Shown: positions 1-6,499, numbered from the stretch's first letter. The stretch is 6,567 bases of DNA from Sphingobacteriaceae bacterium (GCA_023251695.1 JAHEYE010000012.1:1-6567); one strand, 5' to 3'. Numbers and translations are program-made. The notes: generated by a model not told the origin, from the sequence alone.

Positions 1-751
1 AACCATACTCCTTAATTAAAATTTCTTTTGCCTTCGATTTGTGGTATTCAACATAATTTAAAAGCGAGTATTGCTCAATACGTTTTGTTTTATTTAAAAA
101 ATACTGATTGAAATAAGTGATAATAGGATAACTCTTTATTTTTTTTGTACCAAAAGCCTTATGTATTGCTTTTATATTTAGCCCGTCTAATTTCCAGTGA
201 TACCAGTGTTTGGGTAAAATGCACTCAGTTGATGCGTTATGACCGGTAAACACAAATTTAATTTTGTTTTTTAGACTTAGTTTGTACAGCGTAGCCATAA
301 TACCCTGATCGGTTACCAATTCAATATCAATAACAGAAGCTTTTATGAAAGACAATTGAATATCTTTAAACTCTTCCCATTCATTTACGAAGGTTGATAA
401 GTCCAGTCCAAGTTTATTAACTACAACCTCGATATTTTTTACTGCTAACTCAGAATCCCAGCCATTATCATAATGAACAACTAATGGCCTTAATCCTAAT
501 TTCGCAAGCAAATGCACTACGTACATGCTATCGGCACCGCCGCTAACGCCAACAATACAATCGTATTTACTATTTTGTTGTTCTTTTTTTATTCTGGAAA
601 TTAGCGCATCTAATTCGGATTTTAGTTCCTCCTGTGATTTGGTATTTTTAGATTGCTGAACAAAATACTCATTACAATAATTGCAATGTCCTTTATCGTC
701 AAACACAATGTTTGGGTCGTCATTTGTGTCCATAACACACCTGGAACACAT
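1..751 (-). CDS. N-acetyl sugar amidotransferase (WbpG/PseA/WbuX-like), C-terminus cut off by the window edge
   Basis: Hand translation of the minus strand from the ATG at 751-749 gives 250 residues with no stop before the left edge; the family is usually about 370-390 residues, so roughly the last third is missing. An N-terminal CxxC pair (C2, C5) and a second one (C23, C26) look like a small zinc ribbon. A PP-loop ATP-pyrophosphatase motif SGGADS lies at residues 70-75, followed by HYDNGW at 93-98 and TGHNASTE at 169-176. This layout matches the family that uses ATP and ammonia to convert an acetamido group on a sugar into an acetamidino group, as WbpG does in Pseudomonas LPS and PseA in Campylobacter pseudaminic acid. 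These enzymes act in the cytoplasm and the LPS systems use HisH/HisF-like partners, which are not visible here and may lie further left. The start fits the family, whose first cysteines sit right at the N-terminus; the frame is closed by a stop upstream and has no earlier ATG. The sugar substrate is unknown. Confidence 0.9.
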   Translation of the reverse strand, partial: MCSRCVMDTNDDPNIVFDDKGHCNYCNEYFVQQSKNTKSQEELKSELDALISRIKKEQQNSKYDCIVGVSGGADSMYVVHLLAKLGLRPLVVHYDNGWDSELAVKNIEVVVNKLGLDLSTFVNEWEEFKDIQLSFIKASVIDIELVTDQGIMATLYKLSLKNKIKFVFTGHNASTECILPKHWYHWKLDGLNIKAIHKAFGTKKIKSYPIITYFNQYFLNKTKRIEQYSLLNYVEYHKSKAKEILIKEYG

Positions 752-790
752 TTTGTAATTTGGAATGGAGTTCAAAACAACTATTTGCGG

Positions 791-798
791 CAAATATA
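791..798 (-). promoter_or_regulatory. Bacteroidota-type -7 element for the amidotransferase gene
   Basis: Read on the minus strand this is TATATTTG, a perfect match to the Bacteroidota TAnnTTTG -7 consensus. It lies 39 nt upstream of the ATG ending at 751, leaving a short A-rich leader. No good TTG-type -33 element is present about 19-21 nt upstream, so this promoter may be weak or activator-dependent. Confidence 0.6.
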
Positions 799-819
799 AC
801 CAAAAATGGGTATTTTTTG

Positions 820-827
820 TAGTTTTG
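820..827 (+). promoter_or_regulatory. Bacteroidota-type -7 element for galE
   Basis: TAGTTTTG matches the TAnnTTTG -7 consensus perfectly and ends 21 nt before the galE ATG at 849, so the leader would be only about 15 nt. The -33 position (around 797-800) has no TTG and coincides with the -7 element of the opposing promoter. This element is a main reason for placing the galE start at 849 rather than 765. Confidence 0.6.
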
Positions 828-848
828 CATAGTCAAACCACAATACAA

Positions 849-1880
849 ATGAGTAAGAGAAAGGTAATAGTTACGGGAGGTATGGGTTACATCGGTTCAC
901 ATACCATTGTTGACCTTCTTGAAAAAGGATTTGATGTTGTTTCAATCGATAATCTTTCGAGAGCTAATAAATTTAGCATTGAGGGCATTAAGAAGATTAC
1001 AGGTATTACGGTAAAAAATTACGCAGTTGATTTATGCAATTTAAATGAATTGAAGCAGGTCGTAAAATCTAACTCTGATGCGGTAGGGATAATACATTTT
1101 GGTGCTTATAAAGATGTTTTGGAATCGGTAAATGAGCCACTGGTTTATTATCATAATAACATTGCATCAACAGTTAATATCCTTAAATGCGCTGTAGAAT
1201 TTAAAATAAAACATTTTATTTTTTCCTCTTCATGTACCGTTTATGGAAACATCGAAACTTTACCAGTAACAGAGGAAACTCCTTTCGGAAAACCGGCTTG
1301 CCCTTATGCATTAACGAAACAAATGGGTGAAAAGATGATTTATGATGTGGCATTAAATTGTGATATCCGTTTTGTTTTGCTACGTTATTTTAATCCTGCC
1401 GGCGCACATACTTCGGGCGAAATAGGTGAGTTTTTGCATGCAAAAGGGAACCATTTGGTACCTGTAATTACTCAGGTGGCTGCAGGCATCAGGCCCCAAT
1501 TAACTATTAACGGAACAGATTATCCGACCCGCGACGGAACAGGCTTAAGGGATTTTATTCATGTAATGGATATTGCTGACGCACATAGTTTAGCTTTAAA
1601 TTCTTCAATCGGAAATAAATTTAAGAATAAGATAGAGGTGTTTAATTTGGGAACCGGTCAGGGCATCACTGTTTCTGAAGCCGTGAAATGTTTCGAAGAA
1701 ACGACTCAGATTAAATTAAATTATAAAACAGGACCAAGACGAGAAGGCGATATTGTTGCCATTTACGCAAGTAACGATAAAGCTAAAAACGTGTTAGGAT
1801 GGATACCAACACACACACTGTCGGACATTATGAAGACTGCGTGGAGCTGGCAGAAGAAAATGAATTCACTTGCGAAGTGA
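849..1880 (+). CDS. galE: UDP-glucose/UDP-galactose 4-epimerase (GalE), possibly also acting on N-acetylated sugars
   Basis: A 343-residue extended short-chain dehydrogenase, the usual GalE length (about 338-350). It interconverts UDP-glucose and UDP-galactose through a 4-keto intermediate with bound NAD, in the cytoplasm. The Rossmann motif is GGMGYIG (G10, G13, G16). The catalytic residues are S128 in SSSCTVYG and Y153/K157 in PYALTK, with the same 25-residue Ser-Tyr spacing as E. coli GalE. Further GalE signatures are LRYFNPAGAH (178-187), DYPTRDGTGLRDFIHVMD (224-241) and PRREGD (296-301). The frame stays open back to an ATG at 765, but that would add 28 unrelated residues ahead of the Rossmann strand and put the promoter inside the gene; ATG 849 gives MSKRKVIVTGG, as expected. 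The position matching E. coli Tyr299, which restricts that enzyme to non-acetylated sugars, is Ile305 here. The last 15 nt overlap the convergent glycosyltransferase gene. Confidence 0.93.
   Translation: MSKRKVIVTGGMGYIGSHTIVDLLEKGFDVVSIDNLSRANKFSIEGIKKITGITVKNYAVDLCNLNELKQVVKSNSDAVGIIHFGAYKDVLESVNEPLVYYHNNIASTVNILKCAVEFKIKHFIFSSSCTVYGNIETLPVTEETPFGKPACPYALTKQMGEKMIYDVALNCDIRFVLLRYFNPAGAHTSGEIGEFLHAKGNHLVPVITQVAAGIRPQLTINGTDYPTRDGTGLRDFIHVMDIADAHSLALNSSIGNKFKNKIEVFNLGTGQGITVSEAVKCFEETTQIKLNYKTGPRREGDIVAIYASNDKAKNVLGWIPTHTLSDIMKTAWSWQKKMNSLAK
1866..1880. repeat. Palindrome containing both stop codons at the convergent galE/glycosyltransferase overlap
   Basis: TCACTT-GCG-AAGTGA forms a 6-bp-stem, 3-nt-loop inverted repeat exactly as long as the tail-to-tail overlap. 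Its right end is the TGA of galE and its left end, on the minus strand, is the TGA of the glycosyltransferase. In the minus transcript it is followed by a moderately U-rich stretch (1865-1851), so it could be a weak intrinsic terminator in that direction. The plus side has no U-tract immediately after it. Three of the six pairs are forced by the two TGA codons. Confidence 0.55.
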
Positions 1881-3005
1881 TAAGTCAGACAGCAACGAAG
1901 TAAAATTTCCTAAGAACCTTTTTTTTATTTTAGGAACTGTATAATATTCCGAATTAGTTTTAGCGTTAATTAAAAGCAGTTTTAATTTATTTCTGTTTGA
2001 TTCCAAATCGAGAATTAAATCCACGAATGTATCTTCATCCTTATAAGTAACTACACTGCTCTTCATGGTTGGCGGAATAACTAAAGCCTGTGGTGCAACA
2101 CAAGGTTTTTCAAAACGCATGAGGTCGTATAATACACCGGTAACTTTTGTAGTACCATAAATTTCCGTAATTCCTTCGTATTTTGTTTCTACTAATAGTG
2201 GTAAAAAAACAATATCGCAGCGCGACATTTGTTCGTCAAATACTTTATTCGAACTTGGGTCGTAATAATGCAGGATATCACATCCTTTTTTTATTAGTTC
2301 CTGCATCTGCGCATATATTTTTTTTCCTAAATGACCAACAATCCCGCCTATAAACACAAACTGAATATTCTTATTTTTAGAACATATTTTTTCAATTACT
2401 GAAAGTGAAAAATCATTATCACGCCGGTGACCGTCAATGGCGCCCGGAATGGCAATAACCAATTTATTATTTACCGGATGTTGGATCTCTGCCTCTTTTA
2501 AAGTATGCGGTAAAGCAAAAACCGGGTTTTTGTAATTTGTTTTGGTTTTCACATAGTCAATAAATAATTCTTCCTGAACAATGAGTCCGGATGTTTTTGA
2601 AATCATTTTATGCCGGTAATAATAAAAACCAAGTGCAGTACGGTTTAAAGTGAAGGGGGGCTTTAGCCAGGTATTAATATTATGAAGGGTAACAAAAACC
2701 GGAATGTTTAATTGTTTAATGAACTTCCAAGTGCTTTTATAATGAACATCAATGGTATTAAAAACAATAACTTCTATTTTGTTTACAGAAACATGTTCGA
2801 AACATTTTTGAAAAAACAAATCAATCGAGTCAGAATCTTCCTCAATTACACTTTTGTAGCCAGATGTTGCCAGGCTTGAATGACTGATTTTCGTAATTAA
2901 ACTTTTATTGGTGAAAAAACTGATTTTGTTTTCTGGTGAATTGAAAACATGGTGCCATACATGTACCATTTCAAAGTGCTGCAGATCAAATATGGCAATG
3001 TTCAT
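1866..3005 (-). CDS. GT-B type glycosyltransferase, surface polysaccharide assembly
   Basis: A 379-residue soluble protein that reads as a two-domain GT-B glycosyltransferase. The N-terminal half opens with MNIAIFDLQHFE, an opening I associate with Bacteroidota polysaccharide transferases, and contains FVTLHNINTW (104-113), which resembles the acceptor-side His-Asn loop of GT4-like enzymes. The C-terminal half has the first Rossmann-like strand KLVIAIPGAI (181-190), FVFIGG (216-221), a short CDIVFLPL strand (263-270) and the donor-binding-like segment TEIYGTTKVTG (280-290) followed by EKPCVAP (299-305). No signal peptide or membrane segment is seen. It is the last gene of a three-gene operon, starting 1 nt after the stop of the epimerase gene, which suggests translational coupling. 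It probably adds one sugar to the lipid-linked repeat unit; donor and acceptor cannot be read from sequence. The CAZy family is uncertain. Confidence 0.75.
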   Translation of the reverse strand: MNIAIFDLQHFEMVHVWHHVFNSPENKISFFTNKSLITKISHSSLATSGYKSVIEEDSDSIDLFFQKCFEHVSVNKIEVIVFNTIDVHYKSTWKFIKQLNIPVFVTLHNINTWLKPPFTLNRTALGFYYYRHKMISKTSGLIVQEELFIDYVKTKTNYKNPVFALPHTLKEAEIQHPVNNKLVIAIPGAIDGHRRDNDFSLSVIEKICSKNKNIQFVFIGGIVGHLGKKIYAQMQELIKKGCDILHYYDPSSNKVFDEQMSRCDIVFLPLLVETKYEGITEIYGTTKVTGVLYDLMRFEKPCVAPQALVIPPTMKSSVVTYKDEDTFVDLILDLESNRNKLKLLLINAKTNSEYYTVPKIKKRFLGNFTSLLSDLSLRK

Positions 3006-3006
3006 G

Positions 3007-4056
3007 TTAGGTATTCAATTGCAATTGCGCCTCAACTATTTCGTCAAAAATTTTGCTGAGGTTATAGGATAAATCCCAAGTTGGATAATCTGATTTAAAT
3101 TTTCTCAAATCACTGTAGTAGCAGATATGATCGCCGATTCTGTTTTCAGGGCTTACAGAATAATTTAATTTATGTCCGTAATTTTTTTCAAGGCGTTGAA
3201 TGCATTCGAGAACAGAAATACTATTTTGTTTACCACCACCCAAATTATAAACCTTACCGCTTTTCGGCGATTTAATAAATCGTTCAATAGCCGTAATTAC
3301 ATCATGACTGTGAATTTGGTCACGTACCTGCTTGCCTTTATAGCCAAAAATAGTGTAAGGCTTTCCTGTAACAGCACATTTAATAATGTAGGAGAGGAAT
3401 CCGTGTAATTCGGCGCTGCTGTGAGCGGGTCCGGTTAAGCAGCCACCACGGAAACAAACGGTTGGCATGTTGAAATACAAACCATATTCCTGAGTAAAAA
3501 CATCTGCGGCTGTTTTAGAGGCGCCAAACAAGCTGTGTTTTGTGTGATCGATCCGCATGTTCTCATCAATACCGTTAAAGTATTTTTTGTCTTTATAATC
3601 CCAACGGGTTTCGGTTTCAATGAGTTCAATTTCGTTTGGCGCATCGCCGTAAACTTTGTTTGTGCTTATGAAAACAAAAGGAGATTCCTTACAGTATTGG
3701 CGGGTTGCTTCAAGTAAATTTAACGTTCCGCCGGCATTGGTATCAAAATCTTCGAACGGAATTTTTGCTGCGAGATCGTGCGAAGGTTGCGCTGCGCAAT
3801 GAATAATCGCATCCGGTTTTTGAACTTTTATCAGTTCAAGAACAGCGGCCCGATCGCGGATATCAGTATTGAAATGGCTAAAATTTATCGGAAGTTTTTT
3901 AAGGGCATTTAAATTCCAACTTGTATCACCATTATCACCAAAGAAAAATTTACGGAGATTATTATCCACGCCAATGATCTCATGACCCTGTTTGCCGAAA
4001 TACCTTACGGCTTCAGAACCAATTAAACCACTACTGCCGGTAACCAGAATCTTCAT
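3007..4056 (-). CDS. NAD-dependent nucleotide-sugar epimerase, CDP-paratose 2-epimerase-like SDR with Phe in place of the catalytic Tyr
   Basis: A 349-residue extended SDR. The Rossmann motif is GSSGLIG (G7, G10, G13), followed by an acidic D31 at the end of the second strand and HCAAQPSHD (86-94). STNKVYGD at 131-138 supplies the Ser/Thr site (T132). Long stretches, such as ETRWDY (149-154), GIDENMRID (162-170), CFRGGCLTGP (201-210), ELHGFLSY (216-223) and FGYKGKQVRDQIHS (237-250), match the group usually annotated as CDP-paratose 2-epimerase (TyvE-like). The canonical YxxxK is FGASK here: F177 and K181. I believe this Phe is common in related sequences, but cannot check. No CDP-dideoxysugar pathway genes are visible, so the true substrate is open. 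The ATG overlaps the flippase stop as ATGA, and the stop lies 1 nt before the glycosyltransferase start, so all three genes are probably translated together. Confidence 0.85.
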   Translation of the reverse strand: MKILVTGSSGLIGSEAVRYFGKQGHEIIGVDNNLRKFFFGDNGDTSWNLNALKKLPINFSHFNTDIRDRAAVLELIKVQKPDAIIHCAAQPSHDLAAKIPFEDFDTNAGGTLNLLEATRQYCKESPFVFISTNKVYGDAPNEIELIETETRWDYKDKKYFNGIDENMRIDHTKHSLFGASKTAADVFTQEYGLYFNMPTVCFRGGCLTGPAHSSAELHGFLSYIIKCAVTGKPYTIFGYKGKQVRDQIHSHDVITAIERFIKSPKSGKVYNLGGGKQNSISVLECIQRLEKNYGHKLNYSVSPENRIGDHICYYSDLRKFKSDYPTWDLSYNLSKIFDEIVEAQLQLNT

Positions 4057-5384
4057 ATAAACAGCGCTTTAATTTTTTCTTTAATGAGTTTAATATCTGT
4101 TACCGTTACTAAAAAATAATTGGTAAATGGCATATTTAACTTTTTCAAAGATAAATAAAAGGTACATAAAAAAATAGCAATATAACAAATTACAGTGGCA
4201 TAGGCTGCCCCCTTAATTCCATAAACAGGTATTAAAGTCAGGTCGAGGGTCAGGGTTAAGATCAATCCTATTCCGGTGGCAATAATATTTAAGATGTTAC
4301 GCTTACAGGCTACAATTAGGGTGGCAAATAATTGTGTATTACACGAAAACAAAATTCCTGGAATAATAATTTTAAATGGAATGACAGTTTGTGCAAACTC
4401 ACTTCCGTACACTAAAGGGATAATGAAATCGGAAATGAAGAAAGCAATAAGGGTAATTATAAGAAAAAAACTAAAACTGATCCGTGACACCTGTATAAAG
4501 GTGCTTATTCTTTCAGCATCGTTTTTCCCTGATAAATAAGGTAACAATACTGTTCCTATGGTTACTGAAATGTATAAAATTATCTGATTAATATTTGCTG
4601 CCAGCGAATAGTAGCTTAATTCTTTTTCGCTTAAGTAATGATTTACGATCCAAAGATCTAAACGGTAATTTAAAAAATTGATGACCGTCCCTAAAAAAAT
4701 AGCAGAATTGTATAGAATAAATGGATTTAATTCTTCTTTTATTTTAAAAGAATAATCCGGCTTTACACCAATATTTTTTTTGTAAGAATAAACCAGAAGA
4801 AAAGTGTTAAGAATCAAAACTCCCAAAGTGGTAAACAACACGTAATCGAGTTTTTGTGCTGAACTTATAGATTGGGTATCTAAGTAAAAATAGAGCGTGG
4901 TAAAAACACCTGCAGTAATTAAACTGTTTATTAACGAAACCTTATTTATGATGTTAAATAGTGAATGCGCCTGCAAAAACGAGCCAAGAATTGCATTAAG
5001 AAATGCAAATAAAAAGAGAAAGAAAAGTATCAGAATGTAAATTGGTGTTGCATAGTCAGAAGATAAAATAATCCCCGTACCGCTGCAGAAGTACATTCCG
5101 GTAAGTACCAATAAAAGTGCGCCCGAACTTATTAAAAAAATGTAAGTGGCCATTCCCGCTACCAACGACTCCTTTATTTTATTTCCGGAAATAAAATAAA
5201 CAATGCCGGTTTGTATACCAATTGAGAATAATAAAACAAATAACTGGGAGTTTGCCTGAAAAAGTGAAAATATACCTTTAGCCTCATCCCCTAAAATACG
5301 GGTAGAAAATATGCCACCCACAACCCCTAAAATAAAAACCGGGATCTGGATCAATACTGAAGAAACGAGGTGTTTGCTGAGCAT
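4053..5384 (-). CDS. Polysaccharide flippase of the MATE/MVF (Wzx-like) superfamily
   Basis: A 443-residue, very hydrophobic inner-membrane protein with about 12-14 predicted membrane helices by eye (for example around residues 9-28, 45-65, 78-98, 113-136, 150-167, 182-199, 222-238, 262-282, 300-326, 334-356, 363-386 and 390-412). Flippases of this kind move undecaprenyl-diphosphate-linked repeat units to the periplasmic face. Supporting features are the N-terminal segment with FSTRILGDEAKGIFSLFQ (26-43), the central NFLNYRLDLWIVNHYLS (236-252), where charged residues sit inside a membrane region, and PVYGIKGAAYATVICY (386-401), typical of the C-terminal part of the family. Length fits the usual 410-500. 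It is the first gene of the minus-strand operon, 25 nt downstream of a perfect -7 element, and its last 4 nt overlap the next ATG. The starting Met gives a typical short cytoplasmic N-terminus. The exact subfamily (Wzx, teichuronic or other) is uncertain. Confidence 0.87.
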   Translation of the reverse strand: MLSKHLVSSVLIQIPVFILGVVGGIFSTRILGDEAKGIFSLFQANSQLFVLLFSIGIQTGIVYFISGNKIKESLVAGMATYIFLISSGALLLVLTGMYFCSGTGIILSSDYATPIYILILFFLFLFAFLNAILGSFLQAHSLFNIINKVSLINSLITAGVFTTLYFYLDTQSISSAQKLDYVLFTTLGVLILNTFLLVYSYKKNIGVKPDYSFKIKEELNPFILYNSAIFLGTVINFLNYRLDLWIVNHYLSEKELSYYSLAANINQIILYISVTIGTVLLPYLSGKNDAERISTFIQVSRISFSFFLIITLIAFFISDFIIPLVYGSEFAQTVIPFKIIIPGILFSCNTQLFATLIVACKRNILNIIATGIGLILTLTLDLTLIPVYGIKGAAYATVICYIAIFLCTFYLSLKKLNMPFTNYFLVTVTDIKLIKEKIKALFI

Positions 5385-5409
5385 GCAAGTACAAGTAAAG
5401 TGGTCAATC

Positions 5410-5417
5410 CAAATCTA
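5410..5417 (-). promoter_or_regulatory. Bacteroidota-type -7 element for the flippase-epimerase-glycosyltransferase operon
   Basis: The minus strand reads TAGATTTG, a perfect TAnnTTTG match, 25 nt upstream of the flippase ATG ending at 5384. The leader would be about 20 nt. There is no clear TTG -33 element at the expected distance; an AT-rich palindrome lies just upstream instead. Confidence 0.6.
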
Positions 5418-5434
5418 CAAAATAAACCCCGATA

Positions 5435-5446
5435 ATTTATATAAAT
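5435..5446. repeat. 12-bp perfect AT palindrome between the divergent promoters
   Basis: ATTTATATAAAT is its own reverse complement and sits between the two opposing -7 elements (5410-5417 and 5474-5481). It covers the region where the -33 contact of the minus promoter would be expected. GATA (5431-5434) and TATC (5446-5449) add an imperfect outer repeat. It may be an operator or simply promoter AT-richness; low-complexity AT sequence produces such palindromes fairly easily. Confidence 0.3.
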
Positions 5447-5450
5447 ATCA

Positions 5451-5481
5451 TTTAGCATTAAACGGCTAATTGTTATATTTG
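5451..5481 (+). promoter_or_regulatory. Bacteroidota-type promoter for the right-hand SDR/glycosyltransferase operon
   Basis: TATATTTG at 5474-5481 is a perfect TAnnTTTG -7 element, and TTTA at 5451-5454 is an imperfect -33 element with a 19-nt spacer, close to the expected distance. The ATG at 5499 follows 17 nt after the -7 element, so the leader is very short. AAAGG at 5486-5490, 8 nt before the ATG, could act as a ribosome binding site if transcription starts early enough to include it. Confidence 0.62.
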
Positions 5482-5498
5482 CGATAAAGGTTTTTATT

Positions 5499-6497
5499 AT
5501 GAAATCACTAGTTACCGGCGGGGCAGGGTTTATAGGTGCTCATGTTACTAATCATCTGATTCAGGCAGGACACGCTGTTGTTGTATTGGATGACCTTAGC
5601 GGTGGTTTTGAGGAAAACGTGCATCCGAAAGCTAAATTCGTGAAAGGTTCAATAAATGATAATGCTTTACTCGAAAAATTATTCGCAGAAGAAAAATTCG
5701 ATTACGTTTACCATTTAGCCGCTTACGCCGCCGAAGGCTTAAGCCATTTTATTAAACGATTTAATTACAATAATAACGTTATTGGAAGCATTAATCTGAT
5801 TAATCAATCTGTTATTCATAAAATAAAATGTTTTGTTTTCACTTCTTCCATTGCTGTTTACGGAAAAGGTCAATTGCCAATGAAAGAAGACATGACTCCT
5901 ATGCCGGAAGACCCTTACGGCATAGCGAAATTTGCGGTTGAATTGGATTTGAAAGCAACGCACGAAATGTTCGGTTTAAATTATGTTATTTTCCGACCGC
6001 ATAACGTGTATGGTGAGTATCAGAATTTGGGCGATCGTTACCGTAATGTTGTTGGTATTTTCATGAATCAGTTAATGCAAGGAAAACCACTTACTGTTTT
6101 TGGTGATGGAAGTCAAACCCGCGCTTTCAGTTATATAGGTGATGTTGCGCCTTATATTGCAAACGCTGTAAACATTCCAAAAGCCTATAACGAAGTTTTT
6201 AATATTGGTGGCGATAATGAATATTCGGTAACTGAATTGGCGACTGAAGTAATGAAGACATTAAAATTGGAGCAACCTTTGCGGCATTTGGAAGCAAGGA
6301 ATGAAGTTTTACATGCGTATTCCGATCATTCCAAAGTAAAAGCTGTTTTTAATATTAAAGATTCAAGCTTTACTTCGCTTGCTGATGGTTTGAAAAAAAT
6401 GGCCGATTGGGCAAAAAAAGCCGGTGTCAAAAAAAGCGGCAAGTTCAGCAACATAGAAATAACCGAAAAACTTCCGAAAATCTGGTTAGAAGATTAA
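5499..6497 (+). CDS. NAD-dependent epimerase/dehydratase (extended SDR), probable nucleotide-sugar 4-epimerase
   Basis: A 332-residue extended SDR, typical in length. It begins MKSLVTGGAGFIG with the NAD-binding glycines G7, G10 and G13, and D31 ends the second strand. S117 in TSSIAVYG and Y140/K144 in PYGIAK form an intact catalytic set. Further family segments are FRPHNVYGEYQNLGDRYRN (165-183), VFGDGSQTRAFSYIGDV (200-216) and NIGGDNEYSV (235-244). The distinctive HLAAYAAEGLSHFIKRFNY (72-90) sets it apart from GalE and from the TyvE-like protein in this window, and I associate it with a separate clade usually labelled UDP-glucose 4-epimerase-like. It should act in the cytoplasm on a UDP- or dTDP-sugar; the substrate cannot be assigned. 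The C-terminus has a lysine-rich stretch (near 298-315). It is the first gene of a plus-strand operon, ending 2 nt before the next glycosyltransferase start, so the two probably serve the same glycan. Confidence 0.85.
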   Translation: MKSLVTGGAGFIGAHVTNHLIQAGHAVVVLDDLSGGFEENVHPKAKFVKGSINDNALLEKLFAEEKFDYVYHLAAYAAEGLSHFIKRFNYNNNVIGSINLINQSVIHKIKCFVFTSSIAVYGKGQLPMKEDMTPMPEDPYGIAKFAVELDLKATHEMFGLNYVIFRPHNVYGEYQNLGDRYRNVVGIFMNQLMQGKPLTVFGDGSQTRAFSYIGDVAPYIANAVNIPKAYNEVFNIGGDNEYSVTELATEVMKTLKLEQPLRHLEARNEVLHAYSDHSKVKAVFNIKDSSFTSLADGLKKMADWAKKAGVKKSGKFSNIEITEKLPKIWLED

Positions 6498-6499
6498 AA

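Noticed and set aside
765..848. Upstream in-frame extension of galE (28 extra residues from an ATG at 765)
   Set aside because: The added residues precede the Rossmann strand with no GalE counterpart, and the stretch contains the -7 elements of both divergent promoters. ATG 849 gives the normal GalE N-terminus.
1907..1936. Inverted repeat TTCCTAA/TTAGGAA with a T8 run, considered as the galE terminator
   Set aside because: The T-run is in the loop rather than after the stem, the stem is AT-rich, and the region codes for the lysine-rich C-terminus of the glycosyltransferase (T on plus equals Lys codons on minus).
3172..3717. Short open frames on the plus strand at 3172-3408 and 3535-3717, and on the minus strand at 3435-3644
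   Set aside because: All lie inside the well-supported epimerase gene in other frames, have no recognisable domain and no own promoter; they are shadows.
4276..4539. Plus-strand open frame opposite the flippase gene
   Set aside because: Antisense shadow of a membrane-protein gene; its composition follows from the complementary codons and nothing resembles a known protein.
5739..5963. Minus-strand open frame opposite the right-hand SDR gene
   Set aside because: Shadow of conserved SDR coding sequence, with no promoter or domain support.
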